Of a DNA stretch of 64,000 nt, positions 8,770 to 17,423 are shown in pieces. The notes under the pieces are model-generated. The model was not told where the DNA came from and did no database searches. It saw nothing but the letters and a program-made list of their open reading frames with translations. The translations under genes and the position numbers were made by a program. Source of the stretch: Bacteroidota bacterium (lineage in GTDB: Bacteria > Bacteroidota > Bacteroidia > B-17B0 > Aurantibacillaceae); contig JAFDXR010000005.1 of the NCBI GenBank assembly GCA_018267825.1, positions 186,001-250,000 on the forward strand. Direction: 5' to 3'. The first letter of the stretch is position 1; the number at the start of each line of letters is the position of its first letter.

Positions 8770-9380
8770 TATATTTTGGAAAAATTTTTCAGGAGATGCA
8801 TTCCATAACGGTGGCTTTTTTCCGGATGGAACTGTGCACCATAAATATTATCTTTCTGAACGGCTGAATCAAACCAACCTCCATAGTCTGTTCGTAAAAC
8901 AACATGCTCCGGATGATCACACACCACTTTATAAGAATGCACAAAATAAAACCGATAATCGTCCGTAAACCCCTCGGTGATTTGGCTTTGCTGATTAGTC
9001 CGAACAAAATTCCAACCCATATGGGGGATTTTCAAATGTGTTTGTTCTTTAAATTCAAATTTCACTGTAGCTGCAGGGATATAACCAAGTCCATTTCCAG
9101 GTCCTTCTTCACTGTTACGGGTAAGCAGCTGCATTCCAAGGCAAATACCCAAAAAAGGAACTTTTTGTTCAATCGCTTTATAATACAGTACCTGCCTTAG
9201 TCCCAATTCGTCTATGCGTCTCACGGCCGCATCAAAAGATCCAACGCCCGGTAATAAAACCTTCTCTGCCTTTTCGATTTCGCGAATATCGGATGTAATA
9301 ACGGACGGCATTCCGATCCGCTTCAGCATGTTCTGAACAGATCCAAGGTTTCCCATCCCATAGTTAATAATGGTGATCAT
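8769..9380 (-). CDS. HisH-like glutamine amidotransferase subunit (LPS type)
   Basis: A 203-residue class I glutaminase. The catalytic triad is complete: Cys80 in FLGICLGMQ, and His185 and Glu187 in QFHPEKS. The oxyanion region PGVGSFD is near residue 44. It should hydrolyse glutamine and pass ammonia through the barrel of the HisF-like partner encoded directly downstream. Nothing else from the histidine pathway is nearby, so a role in the modification of a nucleotide-sugar is more likely. It starts 1 bp after the stop codon of the preceding glycosyltransferase. Confidence 0.88.
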   Translation of the reverse strand: MITIINYGMGNLGSVQNMLKRIGMPSVITSDIREIEKAEKVLLPGVGSFDAAVRRIDELGLRQVLYYKAIEQKVPFLGICLGMQLLTRNSEEGPGNGLGYIPAATVKFEFKEQTHLKIPHMGWNFVRTNQQSQITEGFTDDYRFYFVHSYKVVCDHPEHVVLRTDYGGWFDSAVQKDNIYGAQFHPEKSHRYGMHLLKNFSKI

Positions 9381-10670
9381 TTAATTGGCTGAAATTATCT
9401 GCATTATTTTTTCGAGAGGTTGTTCAATAGCATATTTATCGAGCCAGGCTTTGCCCTTTTTTGCCTCAGCTTGATAGTATTCTTTATTCTGAGCATAATT
9501 TTCGAGATGCATCAGTACGTCATTTTCATCGTTTACATTCAGATACGGGTATACTTCTGGAAAATCCTTCTCATAGAGATTTTTATCCAGATGATGTAAG
9601 AGCGGTTTTGCCATGGCCAGAGATTCATAAATGGAACCACTTTCAATGAAACTAAAAATAAAATGCCCGCTGCATCCTATATCAAAAAGATTAAGTGCTA
9701 CCAAAAGCTCTTTACGTGGCATTTGTTCGAACCAAAATACCCGATCTGTAATGCCCAGTGAATCTATAAGCTGTTTCGTCGCCTCTACATCTGTACCATA
9801 TTCGAGCAATACCAATGCAGTGTTTAAGGTAGGGTATTTTTTGGCATAAGCTGCAAATCCTTTTATCAGCTTATCATTGCCCCGCCACGAATATTGATCC
9901 GGTGCAGTTCTCCATTGCAAGCGTGAATGGTGAAAAACAACCAGGTTGTATTTTTCGCGAATGTCAGAAAATGCCTGATAGTGTTTTGAAAGATGTTGCA
10001 GTTTTCCTAAAGTTTCAGGATTGAATAGTGGCGTATATATACATGGAAAAGAAGCATTGAGCCGTGTTCCTTCTATGTCGATTTTTTTTAAAGCACTTTC
10101 GAATGTATCATTTGTAGGTACATGAAACATAAAATCAGCATATTTCATTCCCAAAAACTGATTCCGCGCCTGATTGTAAAGCACAAAAAAACGATCTATA
10201 CTTACCAGTTTCCTGTTCAGATACTTTGGCAATCTATACAGAAATTTTTTTCTGAAAGCAAAGAGACGGTTTATTGAGTTTATGAGTCCATTCAAATGAC
10301 GATAGCGGATATAAAGTGCTGGAATATCGTATAGATCGGAGCCATAAGGAATGAACATATTGAGTTTAATACCCGTTTCATGAAGAAAAGCAGGCGCCAA
10401 GCCACAAGCAATTGTATAGTTATACGCTTTCAATTGTTCACTAATGGCATCCCGCCTTAAAGCCGGGTCAGTAATTTTCTCCCAGTCGATAAAATACGTG
10501 TACGATTTATACTCATCATCAAAGCTATCAGCAGAGGGATGAAAATGTGCTGGTTCATTTGCAAAAACAAAAAGATCTGCATCGTAGCCCTTATCCCTCA
10601 GGAATCTCACGAGGCAAAACATATTGTTATTCATGTTCCCGATGCAGGCTATTTTGCGACGAACCACCAT
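9381..10670 (-). CDS. Glycosyltransferase, GT-B fold (divergent)
   Basis: A 429-residue protein with a GT-B layout: N-terminal KIACIGNMNNNMFCLVRFLRD, a central linker rich in basic and aromatic residues (near 130-170), and a C-terminal donor-like half with LVVFHHSRLQW, a NTALVLLEYGTD strand and the loop FSFIESGSIYESLAMAKPLL, which supplies the conserved glutamates of family 4-like enzymes. Similarity is by architecture only and I cannot name a donor or acceptor. It abuts the hisH-like gene and follows the acyltransferase gene by 22 bp. Confidence 0.7.
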   Translation of the reverse strand: MVVRRKIACIGNMNNNMFCLVRFLRDKGYDADLFVFANEPAHFHPSADSFDDEYKSYTYFIDWEKITDPALRRDAISEQLKAYNYTIACGLAPAFLHETGIKLNMFIPYGSDLYDIPALYIRYRHLNGLINSINRLFAFRKKFLYRLPKYLNRKLVSIDRFFVLYNQARNQFLGMKYADFMFHVPTNDTFESALKKIDIEGTRLNASFPCIYTPLFNPETLGKLQHLSKHYQAFSDIREKYNLVVFHHSRLQWRTAPDQYSWRGNDKLIKGFAAYAKKYPTLNTALVLLEYGTDVEATKQLIDSLGITDRVFWFEQMPRKELLVALNLFDIGCSGHFIFSFIESGSIYESLAMAKPLLHHLDKNLYEKDFPEVYPYLNVNDENDVLMHLENYAQNKEYYQAEAKKGKAWLDKYAIEQPLEKIMQIISAN

Positions 10671-10692
10671 TTATTCTACTACAACCTGATAT

Positions 10693-11277
10693 TTATAAAA
10701 CCGGCTTCCAATTTTTTATATGATCTTTCAATGGCGGTCGCTCGCCAATTTTGCGTGCCGGGCTGCCTACATATATGCTCCATGGTTCACAATCCTTATT
10801 CACAAAACTTCCGCCACCAATAACTGCGCCCTCACCAATAGTAACATTCGGCATAATTGTGCAGTTTACTCCTATATAAACATCACTTTCGATAACGAGT
10901 TTTCCAAACAGTGTATTAGTATGATCCTCAGGAAGACCATCGACCATTCGATAACCACGATAGTCATACGTAGCTGTAAGCAACTGAGAGCCGCCACCAA
11001 CAGAAATGTAGTCCCCCATCACCAATTCGCCGCCTCCCCATATATTCACAAAAGGTTGTATATCATTATAGTTACCTATCTTGATACCCAAGCCTCCCCA
11101 CATGAATACAAAATCATGTATTCTTGCCCAGTCTCCGATTTCGATGACCTCAGGCTTACATAACTTAGCAAGTGGGAATAATTTCGTATTCTCTCCACAT
11201 TTTTTCAGCAATGATCTGACATTATCAGCCATAAATTCATTGCCCGGAAAATCTTTAGGAATGTTGTGATGTATCAT
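10693..11277 (-). CDS. Left-handed beta-helix acyltransferase (hexapeptide repeat)
   Basis: A 194-residue acetyltransferase. From about residue 45 it carries imperfect hexapeptide repeats ([LIV]GxxxxI rhythm): IGDWARIHDF, GIKIGNYNDI, LVMGDYISVGGG, VIESDVYIGVNCTI, VTIGEGAVIGGGSFV. It ends with the typical VYVGSPARKIGERPP motif of sugar O- or N-acetyltransferases (WbbJ/VatB group). It probably uses acetyl-CoA to acetylate an amino-sugar made by one of the aminotransferases in the operon. Confidence 0.85.
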   Translation of the reverse strand: MIHHNIPKDFPGNEFMADNVRSLLKKCGENTKLFPLAKLCKPEVIEIGDWARIHDFVFMWGGLGIKIGNYNDIQPFVNIWGGGELVMGDYISVGGGSQLLTATYDYRGYRMVDGLPEDHTNTLFGKLVIESDVYIGVNCTIMPNVTIGEGAVIGGGSFVNKDCEPWSIYVGSPARKIGERPPLKDHIKNWKPVL

Positions 11278-11300
11278 GTTTTATGTTTTATAAGTTGTTC

Positions 11301-12320
11301 TTAATCTTCATTTACCATTCGCTTCTTTCGGCTTAATAAAAATTCCCATGTTCCGCTCTCCATTTCTTTCTTATAATCAATTAAAATGTCTTCGAAAGAA
11401 AATACGGGTGACCATCCCAGCTCACGTTTTGCCTTACTGATATCATAAACACAGGAATCTATTGAATTGGGCTTTTCAGGCACATAAACTATAGTGGATG
11501 GGTTGTCTTTTCTTGAAAATACTTTTATGACAGTATCAACCTGTTGCTGCAGGGATAATTTTTGCCCTGAGGCAATATTGTATATACCTTTTGCTTTATC
11601 ACTTCGAATAGCAAGAATAATAGCAGAAACTACATCTTTAACATACACCACGTCACGGCCTTTATGGGGATCGCCCCAAATCTCAAATGTTTTGCCTTGG
11701 ATTGCATTATCAATAAAAACCCCCAAGCCCGTTTTCACAACTTTTCCATCTTTAAAAAAACTTTCATGGTGGCCATACCCGTATACTGATGGTAGTCGAA
11801 AGATAATTCCATTCATTCCATAATCCTGATTAAAGTATTCTATAACATCAGCTGCCGCACTTTCGGAAATACTGAACATAGAATATCTTCCTGTAAACCG
11901 GATAGCCCGGGGTGATTCTTCGTTAATCATTTCACCTTTCTCCCACAATCCCTGTACATTGCGGTGCGAGATGGTATGTAACACTTTCTGTATATTATTC
12001 TTTTGACAGAACTTCAAAATATGTGTAACCCCCAAAACATTCACACGGATATACTGAGCTGGGTCGTATTTCTCTTCTGGCATATTCGCGGGCTGAACAC
12101 AGGCAAGGTTTATAAATGCATCAATATTCCCGGTAGGTAACTTTGTGAACTCCTTTTCATCGGTAATATCAAGTTGAATAAACTCAATTCCTTTTTTTTC
12201 AAAATACGTAGCTTCCTCCTGGCGACTCTTATCAACAGCCAATACTTTAAACCCTTCGGCATGAAGCTGATTCACGAGGTAGAAACCTATAAAACCTGTA
12301 GCACCTGTAACAATGATCAT
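11301..12320 (-). CDS. Extended SDR protein with altered catalytic residues
   Basis: A 339-residue NAD-dependent epimerase/dehydratase-like protein. The cofactor motif GATGFIG (residues 6-12) and the RLPSVYGYG block near 175 are intact, so it should still bind NAD(P). The catalytic YxxxK, found as YAVTK or YGATK in its neighbours, aligns here with FSISE (Phe149-Glu153), so both Tyr and Lys appear to be missing; a tyrosine at 146 is three residues early. Either the alignment is shifted or the protein has a non-redox or regulatory role. It lies 11 bp after the FemAB-like gene. Confidence 0.78.
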   Translation of the reverse strand: MIIVTGATGFIGFYLVNQLHAEGFKVLAVDKSRQEEATYFEKKGIEFIQLDITDEKEFTKLPTGNIDAFINLACVQPANMPEEKYDPAQYIRVNVLGVTHILKFCQKNNIQKVLHTISHRNVQGLWEKGEMINEESPRAIRFTGRYSMFSISESAAADVIEYFNQDYGMNGIIFRLPSVYGYGHHESFFKDGKVVKTGLGVFIDNAIQGKTFEIWGDPHKGRDVVYVKDVVSAIILAIRSDKAKGIYNIASGQKLSLQQQVDTVIKVFSRKDNPSTIVYVPEKPNSIDSCVYDISKAKRELGWSPVFSFEDILIDYKKEMESGTWEFLLSRKKRMVNED

Positions 12321-12331
12321 ATTTATTTAAT

Positions 12332-13384
12332 TTAATGGGAAACTAAAGCATTAAATGGCGCCACAAAAAAATAGGGGTAATTCTGCAGCAGTTCTTCTTT
12401 TGTTTTCTCCAGAATTTTTGTTTCAAAAATCCGTGTATAGTAATAATAATTTATATCGCGCGTCCCCCATTGACTCTTAAAGTGATAAACACCGCCCTGA
12501 CTTATCCAGGTACCTCCCCAATTCCACCAATGAAATCCTTTCACAACAGCATCTTTCATCGCCTCAAAAATAAGGAGGCTCATTGGCTGAAAATTCCTGT
12601 ACTCCGCTTTGATTACAGGCGTAAAGTACTCAACTGTTTTGTTAAAATAAAACACAAGTACTGCCGCAATAAGTTTTCCTTCGTGTCGGGCTGTATATAT
12701 TTTATAGTCGGTACCATATTGAAAATAAACCGGAACAAGCCTGAAAAAATTTTCGGGCTTTGGTAAGCCACCGATAGCCCTCATGTTTTCATGATGAGTA
12801 CTTATCAGAAAATCCATATTTTCCTGGCTTTCTGAATCATCGATTGTAATTTCCAATTTCTGAGCTTTACGAACGAGGTTACGGGTTTTGTAATGAATTA
12901 CCTTCATAACCGAATCGTCGACAGAAATTCCTTTATCGGGCAACGGAGTGAGCTGACCAATACGTGAATCTTTCAATGTATAGCTGGTGTTCACTTCATA
13001 AAAATCATCCAGTGGACTCAATGGTGAGGAGATAATAGTAGAAGATACACACCGTTTTTGGTTTGCATAAGCATAATATGCCTGCAAAAGCTGCAAACGG
13101 GCATGTTCATCGTGGCCTGTTTCAATGATGCCACCATTGCTTCCGTAAAATGGGAGAGAATTCAACACATTCCCAAGTTCATCGTTTTTTTTCAGAAACG
13201 AAGGTAACGCAGCAACTATATTACCATTTTCGTCTATTGAAAGAAAATACGCATCTTCTGCTCCCAGAAATTCTCTAAGAAAATGCCTCAATTTATTTGA
13301 AGCAAAAAAAAGTGATTCAGGAATACCCAACAGAAACTCCTCGTATTTTTCCTCCAATGTATTATCAAGCAATTTTATTATCAT
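12332..13384 (-). CDS. FemAB/GNAT-type acyltransferase
   Basis: A 350-residue protein resembling the GNAT-fold FemAB group (GNAT family acetyltransferases seen in exopolysaccharide loci). Recognisable parts are an N-terminal half with LPFYGSNGGII near 95 and a C-terminal half with YKIYTARHEGKLIAAVLVFYF and HWWNWGGTWISQGGVYHFKSQWG near 295-320, the conserved W-G and FK motif of the family. Members transfer amino acids or acyl groups to amino-sugars or peptidoglycan precursors. The start codon overlaps the stop of the second asnB by 4 bp, so the two may act in sequence on the same sugar. Confidence 0.75.
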   Translation of the reverse strand: MIIKLLDNTLEEKYEEFLLGIPESLFFASNKLRHFLREFLGAEDAYFLSIDENGNIVAALPSFLKKNDELGNVLNSLPFYGSNGGIIETGHDEHARLQLLQAYYAYANQKRCVSSTIISSPLSPLDDFYEVNTSYTLKDSRIGQLTPLPDKGISVDDSVMKVIHYKTRNLVRKAQKLEITIDDSESQENMDFLISTHHENMRAIGGLPKPENFFRLVPVYFQYGTDYKIYTARHEGKLIAAVLVFYFNKTVEYFTPVIKAEYRNFQPMSLLIFEAMKDAVVKGFHWWNWGGTWISQGGVYHFKSQWGTRDINYYYYTRIFETKILEKTKEELLQNYPYFFVAPFNALVSH

Positions 13385-15279
13385 TCCGGAATTTCTTCAT
13401 TATTCAAAAATAATCTGCACCACCATTCAAAGTTCATGAGAGACCAAATAAGTAACCGATGATTAATCCGTTGATCAATATGTTCTTTGATTATTTTTTC
13501 GATATACTTGGGACTAATATACTCCGAAGAAACGGTTTTCTTATTCAACAGCAGTTCTTTAACATAATCCGCATTTTCGCCACGATACCAGCTTTCATCT
13601 GGAGCTGAAAATCCCTGCTTTTTCCGATCAACAATCGACCGAGGAATAAAATCCATCATGGCTTTCCGCAAGACATTCTTTCCGTCATCAAACTCGGTAT
13701 AAGCCTTCTTTTTATTACCGGACCTGTTTTCATCGAGACGTTTCATTTCTTCAAGATTACCCAGTTTATAGCGCACCGGGATCTTCTGAGCGAAATTAAC
13801 AAGTTCATTATCAAGAAAAGGAAAGCGTTCTTCCAAGCCGTTTGCCATTGCCAGTTTATCCCCTACCAACAACAGGCCGGGTAAAAACGTTTTTATTTCG
13901 AAATACAGCGAGTTGCTAATATGCTGTTCAGGGCTATCGTATTTCAATTTTTTATTAAATGTGAAAACGCGCTCAAAAATTTCGCGAGGCAAATTAACAT
14001 TGATTTGAGAATGTATGGCAGATGTAAACAATTCTGATTTGGACTCGTCAGGCACTAAACGTTGCCAGAAACCATAATAGTTGTCGAAAAATGATTTCTG
14101 ATCCAGTGACTGAAAAATTCGATAATACCGCCACGGATAACCACCGTATAATTCATCACCGCCAGTTCCCTGCAAGCATACCTTTACAAATTTGGAAGCA
14201 AGCCGGCTGATGTAATAGTTCGGATAACTCATACCCACCCGCAGATCCTCCAGATGCCATACAACACGAGGTAACGACCAGGATAAATCCCCTGCATTAA
14301 TAACCTGCTCATAATGCTCCGTTTTAAAGTAATTTGCCATGAGTTCCGCATCCCTTCTTTCATCATAATTGGCTTCAATTCCGGTTACAGAAGACATATC
14401 AAAACCTGCCGTAAACGTTGTAAGTCTCTTTACATGCTGACTCGCAATTGCCGTCAGGGAACCTGAGTCCATACCCCCGGAAAGGTATGTCCCCACAGGC
14501 ACATCAGCAATCATTTGTTTTGCTACAGCGTTTTTAAGCAAGCGCTCCGTTTCCATCTTGGCGTCTTCAAACGTCATGCTTTCATCCGTTTCCGAGAAAT
14601 TATAATTCCACCATGAATTGTGTAAAATACCGGTCACATTGCTTACATCTATTTTTACTGTATTAGCAGGAGGAAGCATAATAACTCCCTTGAAAAGGGT
14701 ATGGTATGCAAATAAATTCTGGAATGTAAAGTATTCGTTTAATGCTTCCGCATTTAGCTCTACCTTAAAATCGGGATGAGCCATAAATGCTTTTATTTCG
14801 GATGCAAACAGCAAGGTCTTACCATTTAACCAATAGTAAAGCGGTTTTACCCCAAACCTGTCGCGGCTCAGATACAGTGTTTTGGTCGGTTTATGCCATG
14901 CCGCAATAGCAAACATTCCATCCAGTTTTTCAAAAAAACTGATTCCATAAGCTGCAAGCCCCTCAGGAATAATCTCAGTGTCTGTATTGGAAATGAAAGA
15001 ATGTCCTTTTGATTTCAAATGGGATTTCAATTCCAAATAGTTATAAATACAACCATTAAAAATAACCACCCATTCACCATTCTTCGATTCCATAGGTTGA
15101 TTTCCCAAAGGCGATACATCCAGTATTGCAAGTCTACGGTGACCAAATGCTATATTATCTTCCATGTAGAACCCTTCCCCATCGGGCCCCCGATGAGCAA
15201 TCTTATTCGCCATTGCTTTGATCGTATTCAGCGAAACTGCATTCCCATTAAGATTGAATATTCCTGCAATACCACACAT
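13381..15279 (-). CDS. asnB: AsnB-type glutamine-dependent amidotransferase 2
   Basis: A 632-residue enzyme of the same architecture as the copy at 4893-6725: Cys2 nucleophile (MCGIAGIF), RGPDGEG near 33, and a synthetase P-loop SGGMDSG near residue 267. Internally it differs clearly from copy 1, with an extra segment near 540-560 and a different C-terminus, so this is not a recent duplication. In this setting it may amidate a sugar carboxylate or a group installed by the FemAB-like protein next to it. It follows the DegT aminotransferase by 6 bp. Confidence 0.9.
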   Translation of the reverse strand: MCGIAGIFNLNGNAVSLNTIKAMANKIAHRGPDGEGFYMEDNIAFGHRRLAILDVSPLGNQPMESKNGEWVVIFNGCIYNYLELKSHLKSKGHSFISNTDTEIIPEGLAAYGISFFEKLDGMFAIAAWHKPTKTLYLSRDRFGVKPLYYWLNGKTLLFASEIKAFMAHPDFKVELNAEALNEYFTFQNLFAYHTLFKGVIMLPPANTVKIDVSNVTGILHNSWWNYNFSETDESMTFEDAKMETERLLKNAVAKQMIADVPVGTYLSGGMDSGSLTAIASQHVKRLTTFTAGFDMSSVTGIEANYDERRDAELMANYFKTEHYEQVINAGDLSWSLPRVVWHLEDLRVGMSYPNYYISRLASKFVKVCLQGTGGDELYGGYPWRYYRIFQSLDQKSFFDNYYGFWQRLVPDESKSELFTSAIHSQINVNLPREIFERVFTFNKKLKYDSPEQHISNSLYFEIKTFLPGLLLVGDKLAMANGLEERFPFLDNELVNFAQKIPVRYKLGNLEEMKRLDENRSGNKKKAYTEFDDGKNVLRKAMMDFIPRSIVDRKKQGFSAPDESWYRGENADYVKELLLNKKTVSSEYISPKYIEKIIKEHIDQRINHRLLIWSLMNFEWWCRLFLNNEEIPE

Positions 15280-15285
15280 AGATTC

Positions 15286-16428
15286 CTATTTAATGCTTTT
15301 CAGGATGTTTACAATATATTCATAATCTTCCTTCACCATTTTATTGTGCAACGGAATACTCATGGAAAAATTATTGGCTGCTTCTGCGCCGGGGAAATCG
15401 GAAGACTTTATGCCGAATGTTTTAGCGTAATAGCCAAGCATATGCACGGCGTGTGTGCCAGGCCTGGTGCTGACACCATGCTGTTGCAGATATTCCATAA
15501 GATCATTGCGTTTCATGGGAGCCTTTGCTTCATCAACAAACAACACATACGATTGCCAGCCATGCTTATATCCCTCAGGAATATATGGCGTGCGCAACCA
15601 TTCGATTTCTGACAATGCCTCTGTATAAAAATCAGCCCAGCGCTGACGCTCGTCAATAAACTGATCCAGTTTTTTCAACTGCACTACTCCAACAGCTCCC
15701 TGTATATCGGTCATACGATAATTATATCCGACCATATCAAATTCAGGCAGTATATAGGGTTTGGGACCTTTGTGGCGTTGTTCTTCCGAAACAGAAGCAC
15801 CGTGGTTTCTAAGCATATTAAGCTTTTCGGCCAGTTTATCGTCATTTGTAGTCAGCATACCACCTTCGCCGGTTGTAACAGATTTGCGCGGATGAAACGA
15901 AAAACACCCGATGTCGCCAAGACTACCGGCAGGCCTGTCGCCTATACCGGCACCTGCTGCACAGGCTCCATCTTCTACTATTTTCAATTGTGGAGCCGTC
16001 CGCTTAATCTCATCTATATTGGCGCATAATCCAAACAGGTGTACCGGTATAACTGCTTTTGTTCTGGAGGTTATTTTATTCTTTAGCTGGCTCACATCGA
16101 TATTGAATGTTCTTATATCGATGTCGATAAAGACGGGCGTAGCGCCACAGTACATAATAGCATTGGCCGTAGACACCCATGTAAATGCCGGAACAATGAC
16201 CTCATCGCCAGGCTTGATATCGAGTGCAACCAATGCCAGATGCAGTGCTGTTGTACAATTTGAAACAGCAATAGCATGTTTTACTTTATGCCGTTGTGCA
16301 AATATTTTTTCGAACTCGGCAATCTTTGGTCCCTGCGTGATCCAGCCTGAAAAAATCGGTTCTTTGGTTGCTTCCCACTCCTCCTGCCCCATAGATGGGA
16401 GAGAGATCGGTATGATTCTTTTTTCCAT
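15286..16428 (-). CDS. DegT/DnrJ/EryC1 family sugar aminotransferase
   Basis: A 380-residue PLP-dependent aminotransferase for nucleotide-linked keto-sugars. The PLP lysine is Lys182 in FHPRKSVTTGEGG; the substrate/cofactor loop SNCTTALHLA is at 56-65 and EDGACAAG at 152-159. The opening SGWITQGPKIAEFE is typical of the family. It makes an amino-sugar from a 3- or 4-keto intermediate. The gene ends 6 bp before asnB copy 2 and its start overlaps the stop of the SDR gene upstream by 1 bp, which suggests a dehydratase/epimerase-aminotransferase pair. Confidence 0.9.
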   Translation of the reverse strand: MEKRIIPISLPSMGQEEWEATKEPIFSGWITQGPKIAEFEKIFAQRHKVKHAIAVSNCTTALHLALVALDIKPGDEVIVPAFTWVSTANAIMYCGATPVFIDIDIRTFNIDVSQLKNKITSRTKAVIPVHLFGLCANIDEIKRTAPQLKIVEDGACAAGAGIGDRPAGSLGDIGCFSFHPRKSVTTGEGGMLTTNDDKLAEKLNMLRNHGASVSEEQRHKGPKPYILPEFDMVGYNYRMTDIQGAVGVVQLKKLDQFIDERQRWADFYTEALSEIEWLRTPYIPEGYKHGWQSYVLFVDEAKAPMKRNDLMEYLQQHGVSTRPGTHAVHMLGYYAKTFGIKSSDFPGAEAANNFSMSIPLHNKMVKEDYEYIVNILKSIK

Positions 16429-17420
16429 TATGCCAATGCGTGTATTTGTTTTGATTTGTTTTTATCTCTCCATTCTATCAGGCGTAAAAGCCCTTCCTCG
16501 AGGGAATACTGATAGCGGAAGCCGAGTTCTTTTTCTGCTTTAACTGCAGAGCCAATACGGTTTTGCACGAGGGCTCTGGCATCATCAGCACTATATGGCT
16601 TATAGGTTACTTTGAGTTCCGATTTTTTGAGTTTAAGAATCAGGTCGCAAAGCGACTTGATGGATGTCTGAACTTCAGTACCAACATTATAAAATCCATG
16701 GTCTACATCTGATTTCAAGGCCTGAACGTTGCAACGCGCTACGTCTTCTACGTATATAAAATCGTATGCCTGGCTACCGTCTCCATTAATTACAGGAGCC
16801 TCGTTGGCATCAATTTTATTAAGCATAATAGGCACAACACCTGTATAAGCCGCGGTCTGATCCTGATGCGGGCCATACACGTTCATGTAACGAAGTCCAA
16901 TTACCTTTAATCCGTAACGGTCATTAAACGCCGTAGCCATTGCTTCGCCTGCAATTTTTGTAGCGCCATAAAAGTTTTTATTATTAAACGGATGGGCCTC
17001 CGTCATGGGGAGTTCTACTGCATCGCCATAAACAGAAGCGGATGAAGACCAGATAAGTTTCCTGATGTTATTTTTCACACAAGCCTCCAGTACATTAAAA
17101 GTTCCCGCAATATTGACGTCAAAAGCCGTGCGCGGAAAATCCTTGCAATGCAGCAGCCACATGGCCGCGAGGCATATCACATAATCCATACCCTCCATAG
17201 CCTTGTTGAGAATGTCGGTTTCGCGAATATCACCACCAATAGGAAATATCCGGCAACGCTTATCCTGCAAGGACTCCGAAAGGTATTCTTTTTTGCCACG
17301 CGCGAAATTATCATAAACAACAACTTCGCTGACATCTTCTTTCAACAACTCGGCTACCACAAAGCTTCCTATGAAGCCGGCCCCACCGATAACGAGCACT
17401 TTTGAATTTTTTAGTTCCAT
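16428..17420 (-). CDS. NAD-dependent epimerase/dehydratase (extended SDR)
   Basis: A 330-residue extended SDR with GGAGFIGS at 12-19, WSSSASVYG near 123 and the catalytic pair in FYGATK near 150. The GLRYMNVYGPHQ block and the YVEDVAR stretch are those of UDP-glucose 4-epimerase/dTDP-glucose dehydratase relatives. It is intact in every catalytic position, unlike the SDR at 11301-12320. Its stop codon overlaps the start of the downstream aminotransferase gene, and it follows wzt by 3 bp. Confidence 0.88.
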   Translation of the reverse strand: MELKNSKVLVIGGAGFIGSFVVAELLKEDVSEVVVYDNFARGKKEYLSESLQDKRCRIFPIGGDIRETDILNKAMEGMDYVICLAAMWLLHCKDFPRTAFDVNIAGTFNVLEACVKNNIRKLIWSSSASVYGDAVELPMTEAHPFNNKNFYGATKIAGEAMATAFNDRYGLKVIGLRYMNVYGPHQDQTAAYTGVVPIMLNKIDANEAPVINGDGSQAYDFIYVEDVARCNVQALKSDVDHGFYNVGTEVQTSIKSLCDLILKLKKSELKVTYKPYSADDARALVQNRIGSAVKAEKELGFRYQYSLEEGLLRLIEWRDKNKSKQIHALA

Positions 17421-17423
17421 ATT

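Noticed and set aside
8005-9380. Histidine biosynthesis genes hisF and hisH
   Set aside because: The HisF-like protein lacks Asp11 and carries the O-antigen-type block; no other histidine gene is near and all neighbours are sugar genes.
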